DNA from: Draconibacterium mangrovi
Lineage (GTDB): Bacteria; Bacteroidota; Bacteroidia; Bacteroidales; Prolixibacteraceae
Direction: 5' to 3'
Assembly (NCBI RefSeq): GCF_010586825.1
Contig: NZ_JAAAGB010000001.1
Span: forward strand, 744,001-808,000
Length of the DNA stretch: 64,000 nucleotides
A model generated the notes under the pieces. It was not told where the DNA came from. It did not search any database and worked only from the letters and a program-made list of their open reading frames with translations. Below are positions 34,750 through 44,682 of this stretch, one piece after another. Each line of letters opens with the position of its first letter. The first letter of the stretch is position 1. The translations under genes and the position numbers were made by a program.

Positions 34750-37152
34750 GTGAAGAAATTCAGTCTTACTTTTATTACACTTCTGTTTTCTGTTTTCGCT
34801 GTATTTAGCCAGTCGTATGTTCTCGTAGTGAATGCCAAAACAGGTAATCCAATTGAGCATGCCATGCTTGTTTCGGATAACTATATTACACAAACCGATG
34901 ACGAAGGCAGGGCAAAGCTCGACGGTTTTTTGAAAGATGAAAAGATCCTCTTTAAACATTCATCATACATACCTTACGTAAGCACCCGCCAAAAAATTGA
35001 AAACCAAAGCCGAACAGTGCTGCTGATTGAAAGTCCGGTACGGCTTGATGAAGTGGTTATTTCGGTTAACCGTTGGAAACAGTCAAAAACGGAAATTCCA
35101 CATACCATAAAATCGATTCAGCCGGAAGAGATAATGCACTACAATCCACAAACCACTGCCGACATGCTGGGCACCGAAAGTGGAATATTTATTCAAAAAA
35201 GCCAGATGGGAGGCGGCAGTCCGATGATTCGTGGTTTTGCTGCAAACCGGGTACTGATTATGGTAGACGGAATCAGGATGAACAACGCTATTTACCGCAG
35301 CGGAAACCTGCAAAATGTGATTTCTGTTGATGCACAAAGCCTGCAAAATACCGAGGTTATTTTTGGACCGGGTTCGGTAATTTACGGAAGTGATGCACTG
35401 GGTGGAGTAATGAGTTTTAACATGCTGTCGCCCAAACTTTCGACCAATGATGATTTCGAAAATTTTGGAAAAGTATACGCTCGCTACTCTAGTGCCAATT
35501 TTGAAAAAACCGGACATTTCTCGTACAATATCGGTGGCAAAAAGTGGGCATCGGTAATTAGTGCCACCTTTACTGATTTTGATGATTTGATGATGGGAAC
35601 TTTCGGCCCCGACGAATATTTACGCCCTGAATATGTCGAAAATGCTACATATTCCGGAGAAGATCATATTGTGAAAAACAGCAACAACCGGGAACAAATA
35701 TATACTGGCTACAATCAGTTCAACTTATTGGGGAAATTACGTTTCAGACCCAATGAAGCCATCGACATTCTGTTAAGCGCCCAACACTCGCAAACCGGCG
35801 ATATTCCGCGATATGACAGATTAATTGAGTATAGTCACGACATATTAAAATATGCCGAATGGTATTACGGTCCGCAGGAATGGACACTTTTATCAGGCCG
35901 ACTGCAACTGGAAAAAGAAATGATGCTTTTTGATAAAGCAAACTTGCTGTTGGGCTACCAGGATTACACCGAAAGCCGACACGACCGCAAACGAAATAAC
36001 GATGTTCTGCGTAACCGTACCGAGAATGTGAATGTGTTTTCGGCCAACCTCGATTTTGGAAAAAGCATCGATAATAAGAGTGAGCTGTTTTATGGTCTGG
36101 AAGGCTATTTTAACAAGGTAGGTTCAACAGGATATTCAGAAAACCTGCTTTCGGGTGAGCAGGAAGATATTGCTCCACGTTATCCGGACGATTCAAAGTA
36201 TTCGAGCATGGCGGCTTATTACTCGTTTAAATATTCCATCAGTCCGAAAATTATTTTCCAGATGGGTTCGCGCTTTACCTACACGCATTTGGAAGGCGAA
36301 TTTGATACCGATTATTATCTGTTTCCGTTCGATGGTTTCAATATGAACAATTCGGCATTTAACGGCAACCTCGGAATTGTTTGGCATCCCACCACCGATT
36401 GGCAAATTAATATCCATGGTTCCACCGGTTTTCGTTCGCCAAATATCGATGATGTTGCCAAGGTTTTTGATTCGGAACCCGGCACAGTTGTGGTTCCCAA
36501 TCCCGACCTGAAACCAGAATATGCGCGCAACCTGGAGTTAAGCCTTATCCGTTCGTACCAGAATAAAGTTAAGGTTGAACTAACCGGTTTTTACACCTGG
36601 CTGAAAGATGCCATGGTTCGACGGGCTTTCGATGGATTGGAACAAGACTCCATTTTATACGACGGAGAAATGAGCCGCGTGGAAGCATTGGTGAATGCCG
36701 AGTCGGCAACAATATACGGAACCACTTTGAACGTAGATTACCTTTTTAATAACCAGTGGCGCACCCGCCACGACATTACTATCACGAAAGGAGAAGATTC
36801 GGAAGGTTTACCTATCCGACATGTTCCACCGGTATTTGGTTCGTCGCACATTATTTTCGAAGGGCCAAAATTGTACCTCGATTTATACGTAAACTACAAT
36901 GGTAAACTTCATTTCGAGGATCTTGCCACCGACGAACAAAGTAAACCTCATCTATATGTTCCCGATGAAAACGGTAATCCGTATTCTCCGGCGTGGTGGA
37001 CTGCCAACCTAAAATCGAACTACCAGCTAAATTCGAACCTGACACTAAGTGGCGGAATAGAAAACATTTTTAACAAACGCTATCGTCCTTATTCTTCGGG
37101 AGTTGTATCCCCCGGCTTGAACTTTGTTATTTCAGTTTTATTTAAATTTTAA
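34750..37152 (+). CDS. TonB-dependent outer-membrane receptor
   Basis: 800 residues from a GTG start just after a consensus promoter. Signal peptide (LTFITLLFSVFAVFSQ), a CarboxypepD_reg-like domain (about 22-100: VVNAKTGNPIEHAMLVSDN), plug domain (about 105-225: SGIFIQKSQMGGGSPMIRGF, VLIMVDGIRMNNA, VIFGPGSVIYGSDALGG) and a 22-strand type barrel, ending LNFVISVLFKF. It imports a substrate with energy from TonB-ExbB-ExbD. Substrate unknown; it is not of the SusC type and has no SusD next to it. A phosphoesterase gene follows after about 150 bp. Confidence 0.93.
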   Translation: MKKFSLTFITLLFSVFAVFSQSYVLVVNAKTGNPIEHAMLVSDNYITQTDDEGRAKLDGFLKDEKILFKHSSYIPYVSTRQKIENQSRTVLLIESPVRLDEVVISVNRWKQSKTEIPHTIKSIQPEEIMHYNPQTTADMLGTESGIFIQKSQMGGGSPMIRGFAANRVLIMVDGIRMNNAIYRSGNLQNVISVDAQSLQNTEVIFGPGSVIYGSDALGGVMSFNMLSPKLSTNDDFENFGKVYARYSSANFEKTGHFSYNIGGKKWASVISATFTDFDDLMMGTFGPDEYLRPEYVENATYSGEDHIVKNSNNREQIYTGYNQFNLLGKLRFRPNEAIDILLSAQHSQTGDIPRYDRLIEYSHDILKYAEWYYGPQEWTLLSGRLQLEKEMMLFDKANLLLGYQDYTESRHDRKRNNDVLRNRTENVNVFSANLDFGKSIDNKSELFYGLEGYFNKVGSTGYSENLLSGEQEDIAPRYPDDSKYSSMAAYYSFKYSISPKIIFQMGSRFTYTHLEGEFDTDYYLFPFDGFNMNNSAFNGNLGIVWHPTTDWQINIHGSTGFRSPNIDDVAKVFDSEPGTVVVPNPDLKPEYARNLELSLIRSYQNKVKVELTGFYTWLKDAMVRRAFDGLEQDSILYDGEMSRVEALVNAESATIYGTTLNVDYLFNNQWRTRHDITITKGEDSEGLPIRHVPPVFGSSHIIFEGPKLYLDLYVNYNGKLHFEDLATDEQSKPHLYVPDENGNPYSPAWWTANLKSNYQLNSNLTLSGGIENIFNKRYRPYSSGVVSPGLNFVISVLFKF

Positions 37153-37305
37153 ATTCCAGCGCCTTTTTTGGAGCAAATGCACAGGAAAAGAAGATTCGCA
37201 TAACATAATATTAACGTTATTATTCTTTTTATGCAGAATAAATAAAGCTTAGAAAACATATTGTTTACAATTAGTCGACAACTTGCGGGAACTAAAATTA
37301 ACGTA

Positions 37306-38241
37306 ATGAAACGACGAAATTTTCTTGGAGCCCTTGGAACATCAGCGCTCGCCGTATCAACATTATCTTTTACAACAAACGCGGCCCCCGATGCGCCTAA
37401 AAATCGCTTATTCCGCATCGTTCATTTAACCGATATGCACATTTTTGAATCGGAAAAAGTAGCTCGCGGAATAAAACAGCTACTAAAAGAGATTCACCAG
37501 TTGGAAGACAAACCCGATTTTGTTCTCAATACCGGTGATAATATTATGGATGCCCTTAAACATTCGAAAGAAGAGGTGGAACAGCAATGGAATGCCTGGA
37601 CTCGCTATTATAAAAATGAGCTACAATATCCGTTGTACAACTGCATTGGCAACCACGATGTTTGGGGTTGGGGATTAAAAGAACAGCCCATTCAGAACGA
37701 TCCGCTTTACGGAAAAGCATGGGCATTAAAAATGCTGGAATTAAAAAACCGGTACTATTCATTCGAACACAAAGGATGGAAGTTTATTATTCTCGATAGT
37801 CCGGCTTCGGTAAACGAAGGAAGTTACACTGCCCGGCTCGATGATGAACAATTTAAGTGGTTAGCAAGCGAGTTGGAAAACACAGCATCATCAACACCCG
37901 TTTGTATTGTTTCTCATATTCCAATTTTATCGGCCTCGGTTTTTTACGATGGCGACAATTTAAAAGACGGAAACTGGCAGGTACCCGGTGCCTGGATGCA
38001 CACCGACTCAAAAAAAATAAAAGACCTTTTTTATAAACACAAAAATGTAAAAGCTGCATTAAGCGGACACATTCATCTGGCCGATAAAACAGAATACCTT
38101 GGCGTGCAATACCATTGTAACGGTGCCGCATGTGGCGGATGGTGGGACGGCAATTACCAGGAATTTGGCCCGGCTTATGCAATAATCGACTTTTATGCCA
38201 ACGGAGACATTATTACCAATTTAAAAGAATACAAATTCTAA
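37306..38241 (+). CDS. Exported calcineurin-like metallophosphoesterase
   Basis: 311 residues from the ATG at 37306. The N-terminus has a twin-arginine-like signal (MKRRNFLGALGTSALAVSTL), so it may be exported folded. Metallophosphoesterase motifs in order: TDMHIF (D-x-H variant), NTGDNIMD, GNHDVWG, SHIPILS and LSGHIHLAD. Two metal ions and cleavage of a phosphomonoester or diester are expected. It lies between the TonB receptor and the SusC/SusD pair, so a role in releasing phosphate from an imported compound is plausible. Substrate unknown. Confidence 0.88.
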   Translation: MKRRNFLGALGTSALAVSTLSFTTNAAPDAPKNRLFRIVHLTDMHIFESEKVARGIKQLLKEIHQLEDKPDFVLNTGDNIMDALKHSKEEVEQQWNAWTRYYKNELQYPLYNCIGNHDVWGWGLKEQPIQNDPLYGKAWALKMLELKNRYYSFEHKGWKFIILDSPASVNEGSYTARLDDEQFKWLASELENTASSTPVCIVSHIPILSASVFYDGDNLKDGNWQVPGAWMHTDSKKIKDLFYKHKNVKAALSGHIHLADKTEYLGVQYHCNGAACGGWWDGNYQEFGPAYAIIDFYANGDIITNLKEYKF

Positions 38242-38288
38242 ATCCAACTAAATAAAGAAATAGAATGAACACCCGATAATCATCCAAC

Positions 38289-38315
38289 GCTCCTAAGTTT
38301 CTGCGGAGCCATTTT
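38289..38315 (+). terminator. Possible weak terminator
   Basis: A 5-bp stem GCTCC/GGAGC with an 11-base loop is followed by CATTTTT. The preceding ACACCCGATAATC resembles part of the 21-bp array near position 960. Confidence 0.35.
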
Positions 38316-38437
38316 TCAGCTACAATAAACACTGCATTTCATAAGAATTAACTTACGCAAATAGGTCAAAATGGGATTACTATGATTAAAATTTAATAGA
38401 AATCAAATTAAGAATTTACACAAAAATCTACGTATTT

Positions 38438-41400
38438 ATGAAACACTTTATTGTAACTATTGGATTTCTGATGATGAGCATAGTCCTTTTTGCTCAGAAA
38501 AAAGAAATCACGGGAAAAATTACGGAAACCAACGGACTTTCCTTACCCGGAGTAAGTATTATGGAAAAAGGGACATCGAACGGAACAGTTTCCGATTCCG
38601 ATGGAAATTACCGAATTGAAGTGAGCGAGAACGCAACACTTTTGTTTTCGTTTATTGGCTTTACAGCAAAAGAAATACCGCTTGAAGGGAACACGCTGAT
38701 TAATGTTATTTTAGCCGAAGACCTTCAGGAAATTGATGAAGTTATTGTAACCGCACTGGGTATTAGCCGGGAGAAAAAAGCGCTTGGTTATACCACCCAG
38801 GAAGTAAAGTCGGAAACCATAACCAGTGTTAATGCGCCCAACCTGGGAAACATGTTAAGCGGACAGGTGGCAGGTTTAACAGTTGATACCAAAACCGGTA
38901 TTTTTCAAAGCCCCGATTTTCAACTTCGGGGAAAAGCGCCCCTCATCGTAATTGATGAAGTTCCGGTTGAAACCGACTTTTTTGATGTTTCATCGGCCGA
39001 CATTGAAAACATTGTGGTATTGAAAGGCCCCACTGCTTCGTCGCTTTACGGATCGCGCGGAAGAAATGGTGCAATTCTTATTACTACCAAAAAAGCCGCT
39101 AAAAAAGGTCTTGACATTACCATTTCAAACAGTACCATGATTTCGGCCGGTTATACGGTTTTCCCGGAAACACAAACCGAATACGGAAACGGATCGAATG
39201 GCCAGTACGAATTTTGGGACGGACAAGACGGTGGTATCTCGGACGGAGATATGATCTGGGGACCAAAATTCTCCGACAACCTTGAAATTCCGCAGTGGAA
39301 CAGCCCAATTTACGACAATGTAACCGGCGAAACTATACCGTGGTGGGGCGACGTTTCGGGAACACAATATGACGATAAATCGCGCTACTCGAGGGTTCCT
39401 ATTCCGTGGGAATACCACAACAACCTGAAGGATTTTATGCGCACAGGCGTGGTTTCAACCACGAATTTCTCCATCGCTTCGAAAAATGAAAAAGCATCAA
39501 CACGCTTTTCAGGCTTTTACCAATCAGAAAAAGGCAGGGTCCCCAACTCGAATCTAAAAACCGGCGGACTAACATTTAACGGTTTGTACAACCTTACTTC
39601 AAACCTTACTCTCGATGCCAAATTATCGTTCTACAAAGTTTATTCGCCCAATTACCCGCGTTACGGTTACGGCCCCAAAAACCACATGTACACCATTTTA
39701 ATATGGATGGGCGACGATGTGAATGGACAGGAACTGAAAGAACACATGTATATCCCCGGACAGGAAGGCTACCGCCAGGCCAACTATAACTACGCCTGGT
39801 ATAACAACGTGTATTTTGCTGCTCACGAGCTAAACCAGAAACACGACCGCAACACCAGTAACGGGCAGGTTAAAATGAAGTGGGACATTACCGAAGACCT
39901 GAGCCTGCAGGGAAGGAGTTCAGCGGTGTTAAAACATACTTTCGAAGACCGTGAAAGCCCGAAATCGTACCTGAACTATGGCGATCCGCGCGAAGGGGAT
40001 TACAAAACATGGAATACCGATCAGGTAAATATCGATAATGATATTTTACTGTCGTATAAAAAAGATTTCTCCGATAAGTTTGGATTAAGTGCCAACGCCG
40101 GCGCCTCAATGTTCTACAAAAAATACCAGCAGGAATACAACGCCACCGATGGTTTAGTTGTTCCGTGGGTGTACAGTTTAAACAACTCGCTGGGCAATGT
40201 AAAAGCATCAACTTACTTCCAGGAACGCGAAATACGAAGCGTTTTCGGTACTTTATCGATGGATATGCTGGATGCCTTCTTCCTTACTGTTACTGCACGA
40301 AACGACTGGTCTTCAACCTTGCCAGCGTCAAACAATTCGTACTTCTATCCTTCAGTTTCTTTAAGTACCCTGTTATCGAACCTTATTGATTTCCCGGAAG
40401 CCGTTGATTACTTAAAATTATACGGATCGTGGGCTGTAGTGTCAAGTGATTTGAGTCCTTACCAGATCTCGTCGTACTACAGCAACAGCGGAATGTACAA
40501 CGGAAATTCAAAAGTAAGTTATCCGGGAACGATTGTAAATCCGAATATCAAACCGGAAAAGTCAACTTCGTTTGAGTTGGGTCTGTCGTCTGTTTTTTTG
40601 AAAAACCGCTTAAGTTTTGATTTGACGTACTACAACATTGTAGACGAAAACCAGATTATTAACCTGGATATTTCAGAAGCCAGTGGTTTCGACTCAAGAA
40701 AAGTAAACGGAAACCAATACACAACCAATGGTTTTGAGGTGATGCTAAATGCCAACCCGGTTCGTAAAAGCAATTTCCGCTGGGACCTTGGCTTAAACTG
40801 GACAACCAGCGTTAAAAAGCTTACAGAAATTTATGGTGGCGAAGAAAAATACGGGAACTATTCGTTGAATGAGCGCATTGATAACTACTATGCCACGGGT
40901 TGGATGAAAACTGCCGATGGCCAGCTTATCGTTTCGGCAGAAACCGGTCTGCCATCGAAAGATCCTAATCCGCAACTTTTTGGTCATACCGCTCCGAACT
41001 GGATGTTTGGCTTGCAAAACCATTTCAAATACAAAAATCTTTCGTTGGATGTTGACATCGATGGTTCGCTTGGCGGTGTAATACGATCATTATCAGTTGA
41101 AAAAATGTGGTGGGGAGGCAAACACCCGAACTCGGTTGAATACCGCGAAGCTGAATATGCTGCCGGTCATCCGGTTTATGTTCCCGATGCGGTGAACGTT
41201 ATTAGTGGCGAACTAACCACCGACACTGAAGGAAACGTAATCTCCGACACACGCGAGTACCAAACCAACGAAACAGCAGTAAGCTGGCAAACATGGTCGC
41301 AAAACTATCCTTACCGCGCAAAAGTATCGCAAGACGAAAATGAGACGTTTGCCAATATTTTCGATCGCAGCTATGTAAAGCTTCGAAAAGTGGCATTCAC

Positions 41401-41581
41401 TTACGATCTCACCAACCTTGTGAATATTAACGCATTCAAAAAAATTGAAGCCACAGCCTACGGCTACAACCTGGCAATGTGGAAAAAGGCCGACATCATT
41501 GATCCTGATTACGGAGATGACAACAACCTGCAGGATCCTTCAACGCGTTATGTTGGTTTGGGATTAACCGTAACATTCTAA
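38438..41581 (+). CDS. SusC/RagA family TonB-dependent receptor
   Basis: 1047 residues. Signal peptide (GFLMMSIVLFAQ), CarboxypepD_reg-like domain (about 23-90: EITGKITETNGLSLPGVSI), TonB box region DEVIVTALG, SusC plug (GNMLSGQVAGLTVDT, LKGPTASSLYGSRGRNGA with the typical NGAILITTKK) and the barrel, ending YVGLGLTVTF. It forms the transport pore with the SusD-like lipoprotein encoded 28 bp downstream. No sugar-degrading enzyme is adjacent; instead phosphoesterase-type genes flank the pair. Confidence 0.95.
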   Translation: MKHFIVTIGFLMMSIVLFAQKKEITGKITETNGLSLPGVSIMEKGTSNGTVSDSDGNYRIEVSENATLLFSFIGFTAKEIPLEGNTLINVILAEDLQEIDEVIVTALGISREKKALGYTTQEVKSETITSVNAPNLGNMLSGQVAGLTVDTKTGIFQSPDFQLRGKAPLIVIDEVPVETDFFDVSSADIENIVVLKGPTASSLYGSRGRNGAILITTKKAAKKGLDITISNSTMISAGYTVFPETQTEYGNGSNGQYEFWDGQDGGISDGDMIWGPKFSDNLEIPQWNSPIYDNVTGETIPWWGDVSGTQYDDKSRYSRVPIPWEYHNNLKDFMRTGVVSTTNFSIASKNEKASTRFSGFYQSEKGRVPNSNLKTGGLTFNGLYNLTSNLTLDAKLSFYKVYSPNYPRYGYGPKNHMYTILIWMGDDVNGQELKEHMYIPGQEGYRQANYNYAWYNNVYFAAHELNQKHDRNTSNGQVKMKWDITEDLSLQGRSSAVLKHTFEDRESPKSYLNYGDPREGDYKTWNTDQVNIDNDILLSYKKDFSDKFGLSANAGASMFYKKYQQEYNATDGLVVPWVYSLNNSLGNVKASTYFQEREIRSVFGTLSMDMLDAFFLTVTARNDWSSTLPASNNSYFYPSVSLSTLLSNLIDFPEAVDYLKLYGSWAVVSSDLSPYQISSYYSNSGMYNGNSKVSYPGTIVNPNIKPEKSTSFELGLSSVFLKNRLSFDLTYYNIVDENQIINLDISEASGFDSRKVNGNQYTTNGFEVMLNANPVRKSNFRWDLGLNWTTSVKKLTEIYGGEEKYGNYSLNERIDNYYATGWMKTADGQLIVSAETGLPSKDPNPQLFGHTAPNWMFGLQNHFKYKNLSLDVDIDGSLGGVIRSLSVEKMWWGGKHPNSVEYREAEYAAGHPVYVPDAVNVISGELTTDTEGNVISDTREYQTNETAVSWQTWSQNYPYRAKVSQDENETFANIFDRSYVKLRKVAFTYDLTNLVNINAFKKIEATAYGYNLAMWKKADIIDPDYGDDNNLQDPSTRYVGLGLTVTF

Positions 41582-41609
41582 AAAACAAGAACACTTTAAT
41601 TTTAAAACA

Positions 41610-43088
41610 ATGAAAAAATATATTTTATCAGTAATAGTTTTTGTTTGGGTATTCAGCTCATGCAGCGATTTAGAGGAGTTAAACCTGAACCCGAACAATG
41701 TTCCCGAAACGCACCCGCAACTTTTACTTACCGACATTGAATGGAATGCTTTCCAGGTAGGAGGAGTGAGCCCAATGTTTGCCTCGCGAATGGTGGTACA
41801 AACCGATGGCGAAAATGCCAACCAGTATTACAACTGGAACCGCGCCGGTTTTGGCGATTATGCGAAGCTTCGGAATATTACAAAAATGATGGAAGAAGCC
41901 GAACGCATTGGAAACACCGCTTATACAGCTCTGGGTAAATTTTTCCGCGCCTATTATTTTTATAATCTCACCCTAACTTTTGGCGATATCCCCTACTCCG
42001 ATGCCTTACAAGGAGAAACTGACGAAATTTATGCCCCGGCTTACGATTCGCAAAGGGAAATTTTTAAAGGAATACTACAGGAGCTGGAAGATGCTGATGC
42101 CCTTTTGGCCAACGACAACAGCATTATTGCCGGCGATATTATTTATAACGGAAGCACAAGCCAGTGGCGCAAATGTATCAACTCGTTTCGTTTAAAAGTG
42201 CTGATCACGCTTTCAAAAAAAGAATCGGAATCTGATTTGAATGTAAAAAGCACCTTCGCCGGCATTTACAACAACTCGCCAATTCTTGAATCGAACGACG
42301 ACAACGGACAACTCGTCTTTATCGATGAATTGGGAAGCCGTTATACCGAATACAACAGTAGTAGCTATGGTTCGGCCCGATACATGGACTCAACCTATGT
42401 GAAGCGCCTTCAGGATTTAAGTGACCCGCGATTATTTATTTTCTGCGGACAAACACGTAACGCAAAAGAAGCCGGTTTGGCCATTAACGATTTTTCGGCT
42501 TACGAAGGTGGAGATCCGATTGCTCCTTACAACGAGGTAAACCTGAAAGCAGCCGCCGGAAAAGTATCGAAGGTAAACCTGAGATACACCACCGACCCAA
42601 CCACTGAACCGCATGTATTTTTGGGATATACTGAACTGCAACTTATTTTGGCAGAAGCCGCCATTCGTGGGTGGATCAGTACCTCGGCCAAGGATCACTA
42701 CGAAAATGCGGTAAAAGCATCGTTTGAGTTTTACAATGCCCATGCCGCCGATTTTGCGGAGTATGTATATGCCGATGCAGCAAACGAATATTTGCAGGGG
42801 CAACTGGTTGATTTTGCCAATGCTTCATCAAACGAAGAGCAATTAAAGCTAATCATGCTTCAGAAATATATTCCTTCTTTTTTACAAGGCGGATGGCGAA
42901 TGTACTTCGACCATTTACGAACCGGATATCCTGAATTCCGGATTGATGGAACCAATACCCCACCTTTGCGATGGATGTACCCAACCAGCGAATACCAGCA
43001 AAACAGCGAACATGTAAGTGATGCCATTACCGCTCAGTTTGGCGAAGGCAACGATAAAATCAGAGAAACAAGCTGGTGGTTAAAATAA
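41610..43088 (+). CDS. SusD/RagB family substrate-binding lipoprotein
   Basis: 492 residues with a lipoprotein signal (VFSSCSDLEELNLNP, Cys17). The N-terminal helices and the region GKFFRAYYFYNLTLTFGDIPYSDAL are typical of the SusD-like group, with TPR-like helices in the first half, and LGYTELQLILAEAAIRG, where members line the binding site. It caps the SusC-type pore and captures the substrate at the cell surface. A weak stem-loop follows; the downstream PHP gene may share the transcript. Confidence 0.93.
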   Translation: MKKYILSVIVFVWVFSSCSDLEELNLNPNNVPETHPQLLLTDIEWNAFQVGGVSPMFASRMVVQTDGENANQYYNWNRAGFGDYAKLRNITKMMEEAERIGNTAYTALGKFFRAYYFYNLTLTFGDIPYSDALQGETDEIYAPAYDSQREIFKGILQELEDADALLANDNSIIAGDIIYNGSTSQWRKCINSFRLKVLITLSKKESESDLNVKSTFAGIYNNSPILESNDDNGQLVFIDELGSRYTEYNSSSYGSARYMDSTYVKRLQDLSDPRLFIFCGQTRNAKEAGLAINDFSAYEGGDPIAPYNEVNLKAAAGKVSKVNLRYTTDPTTEPHVFLGYTELQLILAEAAIRGWISTSAKDHYENAVKASFEFYNAHAADFAEYVYADAANEYLQGQLVDFANASSNEEQLKLIMLQKYIPSFLQGGWRMYFDHLRTGYPEFRIDGTNTPPLRWMYPTSEYQQNSEHVSDAITAQFGEGNDKIRETSWWLK

Positions 43089-43118
43089 TATTCACTCTTT
43101 TTTCATAGAAATAAAACT

Positions 43119-43150
43119 AAAGGTCTGTGTATATTTATGCAGGCCTTTTA
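43119..43150 (+). terminator. Stem-loop after susD
   Basis: A 9-bp stem AAAGGTCTG with CAGGCCTTT (one G-U pair) and a 12-base loop, followed by only a few T. Probably a partial terminator or an mRNA-stabilising hairpin between susD and the PHP gene. Confidence 0.5.
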
Positions 43151-43182
43151 TAAACTTATTTAAACCACAATTTTTTTATCCA

Positions 43183-44265
43183 ATGAAAACAAAAATTTTC
43201 ACAGCAATTTTTCTACTAATGGGTATTTCTCTTTTTGCACAAAATGTAAATAACATTCAAATGCCCGAACTCCTGAACAAGAATTCACGCAAAACGATAA
43301 ACATACCTGATATTTTAGGCTACCAAACCTTAAAATGCGATTTTCATATGCACACCGTTTTTTCCGATGGAAGTGTGTGCCCAACCATTCGGGTTGACGA
43401 AGCATACAACGAAGGGCTTGATGTGATTGCCATTACCGATCATATTGAACGTAATCCCTCAAAAAAGGATGTTGCCGGAGACGACAATTCATCGTATGAG
43501 ATTGCTTTGCCACGTGCTCAACAAAAAAATATCATTCTTATAAAAGCCGGTGAGATTACACGAAGCATGGCTCCGGGGCATTTTAATGCTTTATTTTTAA
43601 ACGACACTCAGGCACTTGATGTGGAAAACTGGCGCGATGCTTTTGCCGAAGCTAAAAAGCAAGGGGCGTATTTTATTTGGAACCACCCGGGGTGGAAAGC
43701 TCAGCAACCCGACACCTGCTTGTGGTGGGACGAACACACCGAACTTTTTGAAAACGGAATGCTGCATGCCATTGAAGTTTTTAATGAGAAAGAATGGTAC
43801 CCAATTGCTCTGGATTGGTGCATGGACAAAAACATTGCACCACATGCTGCATCTGATATTCACGGAATAAACTCAGAAATGTATAACCTGAAAGATTACC
43901 ACCGCCCTATGACATTGGTATTGGCGAAAGAACGCACGCAGGAATCGATTCGCGAAGCATTGTTTGCCAACCGCACCGTGGCTTATTTCGGGAATATTCT
44001 GGCCGGGAAAGAAGAATATCTGAAAGCCATTTTTGAGGCTTCGGTAAAAATTGAATTCTACCGTGAATATGAAAAAGGCAAAACCTACATCATCGCAAAT
44101 AAATCAGATGTTCCATTTGTTTTATCGTCGGAAGAAGATCTGTTTACCATTCCTGCCAACGGAGAAACAATGGTAAATATTCCTAATGGTTTTAATAATC
44201 GGGTTGAAGTGAAAAACCTGCATGTAAAAGGAACTAAAAACCTGAAACTTAAATTGGAATTATAA
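43183..44265 (+). CDS. Exported PHP-domain hydrolase
   Basis: 360 residues with a signal peptide (FLLMGISLFAQ). The PHP domain starts after residue 40: the metal-binding pattern CDFHMHTVFSDG, then AITDHIERN, KAGEITRSMAPGHFNALF, FIWNHPGW and ASDIHG. PHP proteins are metal-dependent phosphoesterases, such as histidinol phosphatases. The signal peptide suggests a periplasmic or extracellular enzyme. Its C-terminal region (about 285-360) is a small beta domain. It follows the SusC/SusD genes and could process the imported compound together with the upstream metallophosphoesterase. Confidence 0.85.
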   Translation: MKTKIFTAIFLLMGISLFAQNVNNIQMPELLNKNSRKTINIPDILGYQTLKCDFHMHTVFSDGSVCPTIRVDEAYNEGLDVIAITDHIERNPSKKDVAGDDNSSYEIALPRAQQKNIILIKAGEITRSMAPGHFNALFLNDTQALDVENWRDAFAEAKKQGAYFIWNHPGWKAQQPDTCLWWDEHTELFENGMLHAIEVFNEKEWYPIALDWCMDKNIAPHAASDIHGINSEMYNLKDYHRPMTLVLAKERTQESIREALFANRTVAYFGNILAGKEEYLKAIFEASVKIEFYREYEKGKTYIIANKSDVPFVLSSEEDLFTIPANGETMVNIPNGFNNRVEVKNLHVKGTKNLKLKLEL

Positions 44266-44374
44266 AATCAATATTGAGTTCGTAAAATTTAAAAAGCGCA
44301 ATTACCGTTTTTTTCAAAGAAGGCAGAAAACAATCTGCGAGAGAAGATTTTATTAATTTAATTCGGTATTATAT

Positions 44375-44407
44375 AAAAGAGGGACATCTGGAGTTCCTCT
44401 TTTTTTT
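44375..44407 (+). terminator. Terminator of the PHP gene
   Basis: An 8-bp stem AAAAGAGG with CCTCTTTT around a 13-base loop, ending in eight or more T. Confidence 0.75.
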
Positions 44408-44682
44408 ATTCTCAAAAATATCGCGAATAGTATTTATACCCATCCTCTTATCCTTCCCTGCCAGCAAAGAAGGACGATTGGATAGTGGTTCATAAAAATA
44501 AACTTCATCTAATCCATATACGTCGTTGTTTTTAGAGGATAATCGTCTATCCCTTTATAAAGGGATAGACAGGAGAGAGGGTAAATTCCAACTTTTAACA
44601 TTGACAGCAATTCCTATAAATAGTCGTTTCCACTAAACATATTCTTCAAAAAACAGTTCTTCGTTATAAGCAAATTTAAAAC
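44408..44682. other. Noncoding region with a 26-bp perfect palindrome
   Basis: No gene is seen between the PHP terminator and the DNA glycosylase. At 44545-44570 a 26-bp perfect palindrome (GTCTATCCCTTTA followed by its reverse complement) has no loop. The flanks contain related words GGATAG and TATCC near 44440-44510. It may be an operator, a symmetric protein-binding site or a relic of an inverted-repeat element. Confidence 0.5.
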
